This document shows positions 1 to 10,457 of a stretch of DNA of 18,999 bases, piece after piece (the stretch's first letter is position 1; each line of letters starts with the position of its first letter). This DNA comes from Smittium culicis (taxonomy: Eukaryota > Kickxellomycota > Harpellomycetes > Harpellales > Legeriomycetaceae). The position numbers and the translations under genes were made by a program. Location of the stretch: NCBI GenBank assembly GCA_001970855.1, contig LSSN01003365.1, forward strand, positions 1 through 18,999, in the 5' to 3' direction. The notes beneath the pieces were generated by a model that worked only from the letters and a program-made list of their open reading frames with translations, ran no database searches and was not told where the DNA came from.

Positions 1-169
1 GAAGATTACCCCTAATTACTGGATAAAATAAAGCAATCATAAAACTACTTGTTAAATAATTCTCAAAAAAATCTATAGCAAATAAAATTGAGTACTTGTT
101 TACTATTTCTGAGATTCTTTTGAGGAGCGAAACATTTTCTATCAAATTTTTCCTTGACTTCAAAATTTA

Positions 170-410
170 TTTGGGATATTCTTTTTGAAGGAGAACATTT
201 TATGTATTAAGAGTAACAGTATGTGGAATTTCATATTTAATTATTACCCAGTAAATAAAATCTAGTATTTTTTTAACAAATAACACTTTCAGAATCAGAT
301 GGATATTGGAGACGCATTTTCAATTCCGTCAATAATTTTGCAATTTTTGAATTCCCACGCCAATAACATTAAACTGCAACAAAGTGCTCTCTTCGCTTAG
401 AATCCCCCAT
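170..410 (-). mobile_element. MITE, ~240-base subfamily, inserted in the outer element
   Basis: The plus-strand end reads GGGATATTCTTTTTGAAGGA from 173. The other end, on the minus strand, reads TGGGGGATTCTAAGCGAAGA from about 409. The element is an inverted copy of 16205-16452. Positions 368-395 match 16246-16219 exactly over 28 bases on the opposite strand, and weaker similarity continues towards both ends, including the GAAGGA...CATTTTAT stretch next to the other terminus. It shares only the outer terminal motif with the 190-base subfamily, so the two subfamilies were probably moved by the same transposase. No open frame is present. The target duplication is not clean here. Confidence 0.55.
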
Positions 411-435
411 TTGGCTTTTAAACTTTATTATAATA

Positions 436-627
436 TGGGAGATTTTTTGGAGGAGCGGAACTTTTGCCAATAAGTTTTTCCTACTTTGCAGTATTACTTT
501 TAATTATAATTCAATTTAGAGTTTATCATCGAATGGTTTACTTGATACAACCAATAGTTAACCCTAATTCATACTAGCAAATAGAATTTATAAGAAAAAA
601 AGTTCCGCTTCTCCGAAGAATATCCCA
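436..627 (+). mobile_element. MITE, ~190-base subfamily, TA-flanked
   Basis: This complete element of 192 bases is flanked by TA on both sides (434-435 and 628-629). Its TIRs are TGGGAGATTTTTTGGAGGAG plus CGGAACTTTT on the left, and on the minus strand TGGGATATTCTTCGGAGAAG plus CGGAACTTTT on the right. It aligns along its whole length with the reverse complement of 13988-14175. The shared interior includes TTAGAGTTTATC, an AATGG/AATGA segment, CCAATAG and AAATTCTATTTGC. It is non-coding. TIRs plus a TA target fit a Tc1/mariner-like non-autonomous element. The two full-length copies fix both ends. Confidence 0.7.
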
Positions 628-703
628 TATGATATTATTATCTTGAAATTTATCCAATGAAATTTGCAAAGAAAAAAGTTCCGCTTCTCAAAATAATCTC
701 CCA

Positions 704-1186
704 TATAGTAAAAAAAGATGATAAAATGAGATATTGGATCTTTCAGCCTCTCCAGTTTTTATAACCTCGTTAGAATATTTAAAGCAAAATTTGTTACAAG
801 TTTACTGATTTAGGTAAAAAAAATTTCGAAAGAGTACACTGAATGAATTGTAAAAATATCTATATTCAGATAAACAATAGAACAGTCGATTGGAATTGGT
901 ATCATTCCTTTTCCTAATGATAAAACAAATAAATAAATAATATCACTACCAATGATAGTAAGCTCCACTCAAGCGTGTCAGTTGAAAGATATCAGAAATT
1001 TAAAATCATATCGATTTTATCATAAGATATTTCGCTTTATAAGCTTAGTAGCTTAGGTTTAGTGTTTTTAAAGAGCTCCGTTCAACACTGCGAAGAAAAA
1101 AGCATGCAAAAATCTGCTCGGTCCGGAAAATAGCGAAAGAAAAGCTCCCAGATCATTATCTGATTTGTACAATCAGTCTTTGATAA
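704..1186. other. Gene-free AT-rich stretch with a small open frame at 1052-1183
   Basis: No gene was recognised. Base composition becomes more mixed from about 1070. Frame 2 is open for 43 codons between a TAG at 1049 and the TGA at 1181, with a basic peptide that includes KELRSTLRRKKHAKIC. It ends just before the MITE at 1187. It has no recognisable domain and may be a scrap of an older transposon. Confidence 0.3.
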
Positions 1187-1387
1187 CCCCTTTCACGGGC
1201 GGTAGACTATTTTTGATCTGCCAAGTATAGCCAATTGTGCTCAATCATAATACCTTAATCTCGAGGCATTGTGAATTATTGGCCTGTTGTACAATTGTAG
1301 CAAATAATAAATTTACTCATAAATCATAAACGAATCATAAAAGAATCATAAATTTAATTTTTTTAAAGAGTGTTAGACGGGAAAGGG
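1187..1387 (+). mobile_element. MITE with CCC...GGG ends (piggyBac-like?)
   Basis: This 201-base element begins CCCCTTTCACGGGCGGTAGA. Its other end, read on the minus strand, begins CCCTTTCCCGTCTAACACTC. The reverse complement of 13749-13937 aligns with it from end to end. Shared blocks include TTTCACG.GCGGTAGA, GCAAATAATAAAT and AAAGAGTGTT. The flanks here are ATAA and TTGA, which look like a decayed TTAA duplication. The other copy keeps TTAA on one side. TTAA followed by CCC is typical of piggyBac-superfamily ends, so that assignment is an inference. There is no coding capacity. Confidence 0.65.
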
Positions 1388-3420
1388 TTGAGTAAAATCT
1401 CATCTTCATCACCACAATCAGCCATCATACATACTAGGGGGGAAACAGGATAAGATAGAGACAGGCTCTAAAATTTGGACATGTACTTATCCAGAAAAAC
1501 GTTTATTATTAACATTTAACAAATTATAGTCAAGATTTTTAATTTGTATTATGTATATTCTTAATTTTCTTGCTACATACTTCTAGTTACAGACCAAATA
1601 ATAGATATATGTAACTGCGAGTTTCAAGGTTAAATGTAGAATAAACGTACCGATATGGAGTTTTAATTATTTTTATAAACTCAGAGAGCGCGCATAAGCT
1701 TATTAAGCCGAATCAAAAATTACAAGTTTAAAAAAATTATCAATGATTTTAAGGGGGATTCACAAGCTAGAGGGAAATTTATTTTAGATTCATGTAATAT
1801 AATTTATGATTTTTAACAGAGGAAATGATTGATGATGGATGAATGGAATCATTGGTTATTATAAATTGCAGGTTTCAGAATCTATAATTGAATTTTCTCA
1901 TTTTATACAAGTACTGCGGGTAAATTTAAAAGGGATAATTTAGTTATTTTTCGGATAATCCCTCACGGTATTCTTTAAGTATTTTAGTTATAAATTCAAT
2001 CTAATAAAATCTCATGATTTTGGTACATTTAAAATTGCTTTTATTGGATTAATTAATTCACTCTATTTAGGAACAGTGAATTTCTCAATGTAGTGATTAA
2101 GGCGCTGGAAAATTAATTTACAGTTGAAAAGTTCTTTTTTAAATCATTTTTTTGAAAACCTTGGAAATAATACTTTAAAGAAAATTAAGTATTCTATAAA
2201 AGCGAACCAATTAATCTGAATATTTAAAAGATATTAATTCTAAATCTGATCTTGCAGCACAATTAAGATTTTATATTAATATTTTTGGCCATAATTTCAT
2301 CAAATATGTCATTTTAATCTAATGGAGATATAAATATCCTAAAAAAATTATATACTATTATCTTATTATTCATTTAATTTCAAGCCATTTTAATTCTTTG
2401 TCGCCAAGAGACTGTGAACTTATAAATTATAGAATAAATTTTTTAATAGTTAGCAGAAATGATTGCTAATAACATTTTGCGTTAATAAATTATATTAATA
2501 GCCAAATATCGAAATTTGATTGATTAAAAATGTCAAAATTCTTAATGTTAAACTATATATATTAATTGATTTAACGTTTCAGTCGTTATTGACTCACTAT
2601 AACCTTTGGAATTTGGACTAAAAAAAATTTTTTTTCACATTAGGATTAATTCAATATTCTCATATTTGTGTAGCTGAGCTTTTCAATGCTATTTAACTTT
2701 CATTTATTGTTTTTTTAATTTAATAAATTAACCAATTTGAAACCAATTAATAAATTTTCACAATAATCTGTATTTTTGTAACCCAATTCTAAATAAATTC
2801 ACAAATCAAAAATTATCAGAATTTTTTCATATTTTTCAAATAATTTAAAAATAAATAAATAAACAAAACTACATTTTTAGCAACCAGTTTTATACTTATA
2901 AACTGATAATGCTAATCAGTGCTTAAAGTTTGTAATCGTGATTATTTGATTCTTATTTTTAGTTAAATTCCTCTTTTTAGCATTATTAGGTAAAAAAATA
3001 TATCACATTTTTTTCTACCATTAAATTCGTTTTTAACTAAATTTTTTTTGTACTTTTTCGGTATTTTCAAAAAAAAAAATTATAATCAATCGTTAATTAC
3101 TATATATTATTCTTATATATTACGAAGATTCGATTTTATTAGAACGAATTGATAAAATAATTTCCATTTCTATAATTATTCTAGGATAATAAAAGTCAGA
3201 TTACTTGAAAATGTTGATGAAAATACTTTTTTAACTTTAGTATATATATTGAATAAAATGATATTTGGTTTTAAGAATTTAAGGCTTTTTTTTTTACTAT
3301 TTTATTTATAATTATAACCCTAAACTATATTAAATACTTCAAAAGTAGTTTGGTGATCCTGTAATTATTATTATTTTTATACTTAAATTTATCTAAAAAT
3401 ATATTAATAAATCAAATAAT

Positions 3421-3479
3421 TAATATATATTGAATTTTATTTAACAAATTCTAATAGCTAATATATATCGAACTTTATT
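3421..3479 (+). repeat. Short direct repeat, 38-base spacing
   Basis: TAATATATATTGAATTTTAT at 3421 recurs as TAATATATATCGAACTTTAT at 3459, with two differences. Similar TATATATTGAA strings lie near 3240 and 3663. In sequence this AT-rich the similarity may be low-complexity drift rather than a functional repeat. Confidence 0.35.
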
Positions 3480-6222
3480 GGATAAACCCAAATATTAATG
3501 TAACTTTTTATGAACATGTTGAACTTACAAAATCTAAAATACTTATAATAAAACATTTTTCAATAGTTAAATACCTTGGTATATATTTTTTTATTCAAAT
3601 TTTTTTTAAAATATAATTAAAATTTAGAGTGTACAAATATATAATTGAATTATATTCGATAGTATATATTGAATTTCAAGCAGCCATAATTTTATTAGTC
3701 TAATTTATTCTATTTTTTACATAATTAAAACCATTAATGGTAAGCGATTATATATTTAACATTTAAAATTTAATATAATTAGTAATAATTTATTGTAATT
3801 TCTCATTATTTTTATCTTTTTTCAATTAATACATCTTAAATATTTGGCTTTTTAGTTGTCAAAATTCACGAATAATTAAGACTGAATTTCATACCTTTCT
3901 TCAACAAGCTCTTTAACTGCCATAGAAAGTATATAAATTACAGCTATTAGCCAATATTCAAGCCTGAATTTTTTTTAATTATTCTACAATCTAATTATTA
4001 ATAAAAACTTTTTCTTCGATTCGAATCATCAAGATATTATTAAATAATGAAATAGTATAATTTATATAAATATGGTGAGAATGTTAATATTACTAGAATA
4101 AACTTCATTCCTCAAAATTATAGTCATTAAAAAATTTTTTAGATATAGAAATTAGTTCATTTTATTCGGGTTGAAAGTCGAAAAATTTTTATTAAGTATT
4201 AAAATTATCTCATAATTAAATTTTATTATACAATAAAGTCAAAAAAAAATCATTAAACTGAACATTTACTACAATAAAGAGCATTAAAAACTTTAGAAGT
4301 TTTATTTATGAAATATTTTAATGAAAATGATATTTTTTATGTGGTCTGTATCATAAGTCATTTGATAATTTTTATAATATATCATCAATGACGAAAAGTA
4401 TCCTAATCGAAATAAATTTGAATAAAAAAAGATAAAAGTTAAGAAAATCTAGACCTGAAAGGTTGATATATTGGATTTAATTTTTTAAGATATTATTGGA
4501 TTAATTTTAATTAATTCATCAATCTAAATTAACCGATCAAATTATTTTATTTATTATAGAATATTATATGTGTCATATAGCTAAAAATTTTTATTAATAA
4601 ATCAATGACATAAAAATATGATGACATAAAATTACCTTTATTCCAGAAATTTCTAATAATTAGTTATAGAAAAGAAATCACGATCGCTTTTCATATTATT
4701 AATAAAATAGATTTAATTTAAAATAATTCTATAAAACTCTTAAAAACTTTGTAAATTATTAGAAAGAAAACTAAAAATTTTTTTTCTTGGATCTTAATAA
4801 ATGGTTTTTATTTAGAATAATTATTCAAAGTTTTAATTCTAATTTTAAATTAACAATTTTAAAATAATTTGGACTTTAAAATATAAAATTATTAAAAATA
4901 ACCACGGGAATCAATCTAAATTAAAAAAGTTAATAGAAATACACAATTATGATGAAAATTTTATTAAAATGATAAGAATAGATAACATGCATAGAAATTT
5001 TATGACTATACCATGAAAAATTTTTACTAAATCATTATGAAATAATTTGATTGTTCTAATGAAATAAATTTCGATATATTTGGGAAATAATTTTAAGAAA
5101 AATACCAAATAAGAAACTTTAGGAAACATCAATTTCGAATAAAAAAAAAAACACCTCTAAACATAGCCGAAATAGTTTTATGTTTTTTTAACTGATTTAT
5201 AATTACAGTATAGAATCGTTTGGTGATATTAAATTTCGTCAGTATATTTATCATTCAATAGTTTATTAAATACCAACAGATAAAAGATACTTATTATCAC
5301 TTATATTATGTTAAATATACCAATAAATATTAAAAAACACAATAACTAATTTTGGAATTTTATTTATACAAAAGATTTTCTACTAAATAGTTCGGATTTA
5401 GATATTTTGGGAAATATTTTATATCATAGTCTGCAAAAAAGTGTTCTAATTATTTTTTTATCTTTTTATTTTTTAAATCAACGTTTTTCAAAAATAATAT
5501 ATGAGCACCAGTTAAATAAAATTTTATTTAAATTGCTACATATTAATAAAAATTTATATATTTATCATATTTGAATAATAAAAATTTATTAATTATTTCA
5601 ATATAACTCTTATAACTTTTAAAAAGAAATTTTTTTTATTAAATTTACTCAGTTTCTAAATAAAAAAAAGCATAAATTTAAAATAATACGGGAAAATAAT
5701 TTCTTCAAGAGCAACTTTAGCATTGTTAAATATTAAAAACTATAAGAGCTGCAGTAATCTGGGATATGGGCTAAATTTTAGCATTTACACTATTAGCACG
5801 TAGACTGATTTATACACTGCAAAAATATCTGACTTTAAAAGCGTTATTCCAAGAAAATTATCACCAAAAACATTAAGAAGCACATTAAAAAGTTATATTA
5901 GCGAAACGAAAAGCGAAATGTAGAAATTTTTTGATATTTTCATCACATTTCATAGCTTGAGTTAAAAAATAATTATTTAATAAATTTAAGTTGGAAATAT
6001 AAAGTGTTAATCGATTTTATCAAAAAAAAATTTCAAAGTGATTAATTTTTGTTATAATTCATAGAAATTTTACGTTTAATGTTTGGAGAAATATATTATT
6101 GTTATGATAAACAATTTTATTCAAGAACTGAATTATAGAAAAGGATTTTTTGGTGTCAAAAAAAAGTTCTCTTAAAAGGCGTTAAATAAAATTTTCATCT
6201 CGTAATAAATGTGTATTGAATG

Positions 6223-6313
6223 GAACTTTCTAAAATGTTACGGAATATTCAGATATCATCAGCAGCAATGTTCTAGAATGCTAGGAAACGCTCTAGAACA
6301 TTTCCGAAATTTC
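6223..6313. promoter_or_regulatory. Cluster of heat-shock-element-like GAA/TTC palindromes
   Basis: Four groups of alternating GAA and TTC blocks, each separated by two bases, fall within 91 bases: GAACTTTC (6223), GAATATTC (6243), TTCTAGAA (6271), and GAACATTTCCGAAATTTC (6296-6313), in which one of four blocks is TTT instead of TTC. Inverted GAA units on a five-base pitch are the binding pattern of heat-shock transcription factor. An 11-base perfect inverted repeat, AATGTTCTAGA (6267-6277) with TCTAGAACATT (6292-6302), overlaps the cluster. No gene follows, so any regulatory role is unproven. It could instead be a transposon end. Confidence 0.3.
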
Positions 6314-6384
6314 TTATCTATTTTTAATTTTTCTTATGCAATAATTTTACGTGTTCATATTTTTAACATCGATGAAGATTTTAT

Positions 6385-6418
6385 TTTGATTACTAATCAA
6401 GTTTGATTAGTTATCAAA
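6385..6418. repeat. Near-perfect 16-bp inverted repeat followed by T8
   Basis: TTTGATTACTAATCAA (6385-6400) pairs with TTGATTAGTTATCAAA (6403-6418). Fifteen of 16 positions match, with one T:T mismatch and a two-base spacer. A run of eight T starts at 6421. On the plus strand this resembles a hairpin plus U-tract, but the locus is eukaryotic and no transcription unit is visible. A transposon terminus or cruciform-prone palindrome is equally possible. Confidence 0.6.
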
Positions 6419-8426
6419 TGTTTTTTTTCTAATGCTTACTTTTTAGTTTATTCTGTAGTTTTTCTTTGAATTTTATGACATAAAACCAAGCAACGGAAAA
6501 ATTAAAAAAAGGTTACGTTTTACTTGTCTTGAATTCGACATCTAGTATCTTTTATACTTTCTAATAGTAATAAATAAATATATTTATAGTAAATATAACT
6601 TTTTAATTCACTTTCCTTGCACCCTTGTAACCCAGATCTTGACAAAAGGTGGTTCTTTAATTTTATGGGAGTATTTTGGGTGTTTGAGAGTTGTAAATAC
6701 AAGAGATATAAACTTTTCTGTTTATTCTGCGGCTTAATTTAGTATAATAGGTAAGGATCTTTTTTTTTTTTTGATAATAACAACTTGGATTAAATTTCAT
6801 AAAAATTTAACAAGATAATGCGAGTCCGCATAAATCTCAAAAAAAGTATCATACTTTAACAAAAAATACTTTTCTACGCTTTTCTGACCAGCGTATCCTT
6901 CATGTCTAATTTTAATTGAATAATTCTAGGAAATATATAAGATAAGATAAAGTTATTATCGCAATTCATCAAAAAAGTAAATGAGCTGACAAAAATTTCG
7001 AAATATAAAGAAAAAAGTATCCTTTTATACTTTAAAAATACTCTTATCTTCTATGCCATATTGGATAAAATCTATATTAATAGTAAAACGTGAATCTTCA
7101 AGTTCAGGAAAAAAAAATTACATCTTATTTTTTTTATTTTCGCTTTAATATTTATTTCAACATTAAAATTTTTATTAAAATTAATAGAAAAGGTTTTATT
7201 TGCATTTATAATACTTGAAGTATAAAGTTTAGAATAAAAAATTTGTTAAAAAAACATAAAAATATGAATTAATTTTTTTCCAGATTGTATATTTAAAGCG
7301 CGCGCTTATAAAAACATTTAAATATCCGAGTGAAGTTAATAAGCGATAAATAATAGTAAAAAATTAATTATAATATAATAAGTGTGGCATAAAAATTTAT
7401 CAACAGACTTTTATAATTTAAAATTATATGTTTTTTCGGTAAAATAGTTATAAAATTTTGTCACTGATAAAATTTTTATAAGATAGAATGTGACTGGATT
7501 TATTACCAAGGACGAACATAAATTTTTAGCTCTATTTATTCAGTTTAATCGATATAATTTAGGATTTTAAATAATATATGATATGAATAAATATTTTTAT
7601 CAGTTGTATTATCGATTTCTTTTTTGGTTAATTTGGAAATGGTTCGATTCTTTATAAAAATTCTTGACTAATTAAAAATAGTTTTGCTTTTCGTACATAC
7701 ATAAAATTAATAAAGCTCACTTTTCAATATAAATTCACTAGATATAATGCTTTGGTAGGTGAACGCATAAAAAACACAATATTATTTTCCTAAAAAAATC
7801 CCTATTAAATTTACTTTATACATATCAAGATTATTATTTAAAAAAAATAATTTGAAAAAAATTATATTCAATTTTCATCAGATAATGTACGATATGTCTA
7901 AAATATCCCCCAAAGAAAAATATATTACTATAAAGATCAAATTTTTTATTTTATTTTACTCAGAGTTTATCCAAATATATTTTTATAGAGTATAAATGTA
8001 CAATGTTAATAAATAAATTGCTAAAATAAAAATAAGTTATTTTTTACCTGAATTTTGTCAAGTATGAAAATTAATTTTCTTGGAATATATTTTAGAGCAA
8101 TGATTTTTTTAGCCTTAAATGCACTTCGATGCGATTTAATTGAATGTAATTCAAAAAAAATTTAGTTAAAATATAAAATAGTGCTACAATTTAAATATTG
8201 TTGTTAAATTCAAGTTTTATTTCAATCAATGAAAGCTTCATTTATTAAAATTTTAAAATGACCGATAAATATTGTTTTGGCGCAAATAAATACATTTTAA
8301 GTATTTTAATAAAAAATAATTTAAAAAATTTATAACTTAATAAATTTAATCCTCAGGTAAATTTTAATTGATTATTCTCATAACTTTATCACCTTAAAAA
8401 ATAATATGATCTAAGAGTTTGATTAG

Positions 8427-8459
8427 CAATAATAGATAAAAAATTTTCTTCTATTATTG
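8427..8459. repeat. 10-bp inverted repeat
   Basis: CAATAATAGA (8427-8436) and TCTATTATTG (8450-8459) are perfect reverse complements around an AT-rich 13-base spacer. Outside them TTAG and CTAA extend the pairing with a two-base offset. It is probably chance in AT-rich DNA. Confidence 0.4.
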
Positions 8460-8562
8460 ATCTAACCAATATATTAGAAAATTTTAATCCTTGATCGAAT
8501 TTCACAAAAAATCTTAATTATTAGCTTTTATAACATATCTAAAAAAATTAGTATTTAATGAA

Positions 8563-8580
8563 ATTATTATTATTATTATT
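8563..8580 (+). repeat. (ATT)6 microsatellite
   Basis: Six uninterrupted ATT units. A similar (AAT)6 run lies at 10692-10709. Confidence 0.8.
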
Positions 8581-9387
8581 AGCCATTATTAAAAAAATTC
8601 CTAAATAATCAGCGTTAATCTTACACCTTCACTGATAATAACACCTAAAAGAAATTTATCTTAATATTTTTTCCACAAAATATATGTCTTGAATGAATAC
8701 ATTAATCATCAAATGATTTATCAACAATAATAAAAAAATAATAAATCAAAAAAATAATAATTATAGTATGAAAATTTTTTCTTTCAAAATAACTGATAAT
8801 AAGTATTTACAGTAGTCGAAAAAATAGGAAAAAAGAATTTATAAAAATTTTAAATCACAAACCATTTGGTTTAATTAAATTTTATGTGATTCGGTATAAT
8901 AATTAACAATCATATACATGTCCTAGCGACTTTATCTTATTAATAAAACATTTTTAAATTACCATTAGTTTCATCTCGGTAAAATGTTGAACTTAAAAAT
9001 AAATTAATATATAAAGCCTAAAAATCTGCATTCTGGATTAGAAAAAAAGTATTAAAAATTCTTTTAATGTGTATTTTGAGTAAACATAGGTAATCCTAGA
9101 GTCTCCAATATTCTATTTTCTATGCATCAAAGATATAATAAAGTGTTATATTTGTAACAGGATCCTGGGTTAACCTCACTCATACCAGGAATACTGTTTT
9201 ATGATAGCTCCTTGCTACCTAAAATACCATAGAAACAATTTAAAACTAAATTGATAGCCAAATCCGTAATTTATGACACTTTTAATTGAATCCATGTGTC
9301 TTTAATTGCGAAATTATGAGCCTTTAGGGCCAAAAAGTAGATTCATAAGACAAGTAAATTTGCTTGTGTTATATTAATAATAGCAAT

Positions 9388-10428
9388 TTGGGTGTATCTG
9401 AGACAATAAAGAACAGCAAAAAAAAATTCATGAAAGCTGTATACGCTACCTACAGTTTCCTGAGACGGTCTGATGTGCTGACAACATTAAAAATAAAGTT
9501 CATCAATTCGGTTCTGATGCCGATTGGATGTTACGGTGGGGAGACATTTGGCATGAGCGAAGCCAGATGCAAGCCCATACAGTCAGAAATCGACAAGGCG
9601 ATCCAAATGGTTGCCAATGTCGGAAAATCAGCCGCCATGGAGCGCATCAGGGATGAACTGGGCATAAGCTCAGTGTTCATGCGCACCAGCACAGCCCGTG
9701 AGCGTGCATACCACAAATGGCCTACCTCAAAAACATGGATCGCCGACCTCATCAAGGCACCGATGAAGGCCCGGATGGCCACCTGGGTGACCGGGAGTGC
9801 CCGGTGGATCAAAAAATTTTGCTCTCAAGGTTCAAACGGTCAGACTATAATCACGATAGTCGACCGTGAACGACAAAATAACCGGTCTGTCATCCACCGG
9901 TGGACGGTGGACAGGAAAATCGGCAAAAAAGGCAACTGGGTTGACCTTCAAGCTATGTATCCGGACCTGAAGCTGGGCCTTCAGAAAATTTGAAAAATGC
10001 GTATGGGCACATTCCGGACTGTCCAGCGCCTGTCGAACATGAAAATCGTCGACCAAAAATTCAAAAATTTTTGCTCCTGCTGCAACTTGTGTGTGCCTAA
10101 GACGGTCGACCACATACTTTTGAGCTGCAGCCGGTGGCGAAATCACTGATCATCGACGATCGGCCGGTTCATACCGATGCCTATCTGCTCTGACGAAAAA
10201 AATTTGCTTTCGAATTTCAACGAAGCTCGGTTGGGGCTAGTTGGCAAACTCCTTGGGGGAGGGGGGGAGTCTAAACAATCTTTGAGCCAGCTTCGAGCCG
10301 GCACATCCGATCAAAATTTTGTGCTGGAAACAGTCAAATTTTTGAACGTCATTCGCGTGCCCAGAACACTTATAATGCAAAGTATAAGTGATTCACAAGC
10401 CCCCTTGATCCTATTTTCAGATGTATAG
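9388..10428 (+). pseudogene. LINE ORF2 C-terminal fragment with CCHC zinc finger, two in-frame stops
   Basis: The frame opens with an LGV triplet, as in the YLGV motif after the RT palm. It continues through segments typical of the RT-downstream region of fungal LINEs (SVLMPIGCYGGETFGM, AAMERIRDELGI, WIADLIK, ATWVTGSARW). TGA at 9991 interrupts it, yet the same frame carries on through MRMGTFRTVQ to a C-x2-C-x6-H-x4-C zinc finger encoded at 10081-10128. TGA at 10147 interrupts again, and the frame then runs to TAG at 10426 with FVLETVKFLN near the end. Without the stops this is one uninterrupted frame of about 347 codons with no frameshift. It probably primed cDNA synthesis as part of ORF2; this copy is dead. 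The LINE call is firm, but the exact clade is not. Confidence 0.8.
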
Positions 10429-10441
10429 AGCCTGTAATAAT

Positions 10442-10457
10442 ACCGATGAGGGTCGGT
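10442..10457 (+). other. LINE 3' UTR stem-loop
   Basis: ACCGA (10442-10446) and TCGGT (10453-10457) pair perfectly around the loop TGAGGG. The hairpin sits two bases before the A10 tail. Some LINE clades use a conserved 3' stem-loop as the template feature recognised by their reverse transcriptase, and the position fits that role. A five-pair stem alone is modest evidence. Confidence 0.4.

Larger units (their letters stand above)
106..703. mobile_element. Interrupted TIR element (MITE) hosting two nested MITEs
   Basis: The outer ends form inverted repeats. The left end reads GAGATTCTTTTGAGGAGCGA from 111. The right end, read on the minus strand from 703, gives TGGGAGATTATTTTGAGAAG and runs on into CGGAAC. 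A TA follows the right end (704-705), while the left TA is degraded. Between the ends lie two complete related elements (170-410 and 436-627). Removing them leaves about 160 bases, near the size of the 190-base subfamily. Copies of the terminal motif occur in the order + + - + - -, exactly the bracket pattern of one element containing two others. It is non-coding and must depend on a transposase encoded elsewhere. The TA flanks suggest a Tc1/mariner-type source (inference). The left boundary is uncertain by a few bases. Confidence 0.5.
1388..9381. other. About 8 kb AT-rich non-coding block
   Basis: By eye the block is close to 20% G+C and saturated with stop codons on both strands. The open frames of 60-65 codons at 4947-5132, 6209-6406 and 6520-6702 encode peptides with no recognisable domain and biased composition, and I do not call them genes. 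Local islands of more mixed sequence occur near 1400-1500, 5690-5925, 6200-6420, 6600-6720 and 9080-9300. They may be old transposon scraps. No tRNA, rRNA or obvious tandem satellite was seen. Confidence 0.6.

Noticed and set aside
4947..5132. 61-codon minus-strand open frame
   Set aside because: Phe/Ile/Leu/Lys-rich peptide typical of translated AT-rich DNA, with no domain.
6209..6406. 65-codon plus-strand open frame
   Set aside because: No recognisable domain. It overlaps the GAA/TTC palindromes and the inverted repeat, which explain the local composition better.
6664..6690. TATGGGAGTATTTT, resembling the MITE terminus
   Set aside because: Similarity stops after a few bases and no inverted partner was found nearby.
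6520..6702. 60-codon minus-strand open frame
   Set aside because: No domain, poor composition and no homology I can recognise.
7641..7650. GGTTCGATTC, resembling a tRNA B box
   Set aside because: No A box, acceptor stem or anticodon arm at the right distances, so it is not a tRNA gene.
9531..10146. Two minus-strand open frames (9531-9812 and 9832-10146)
   Set aside because: They lie antisense to the LINE coding fragment, which has clear motifs on the plus strand; they are open only because the island is less AT-rich.
9991..10149. TGA read as tryptophan in the LINE
   Set aside because: Tryptophan sites in the fragment use TGG repeatedly, and family logic fits Arg (CGA) at least as well; simple nonsense mutation is enough.
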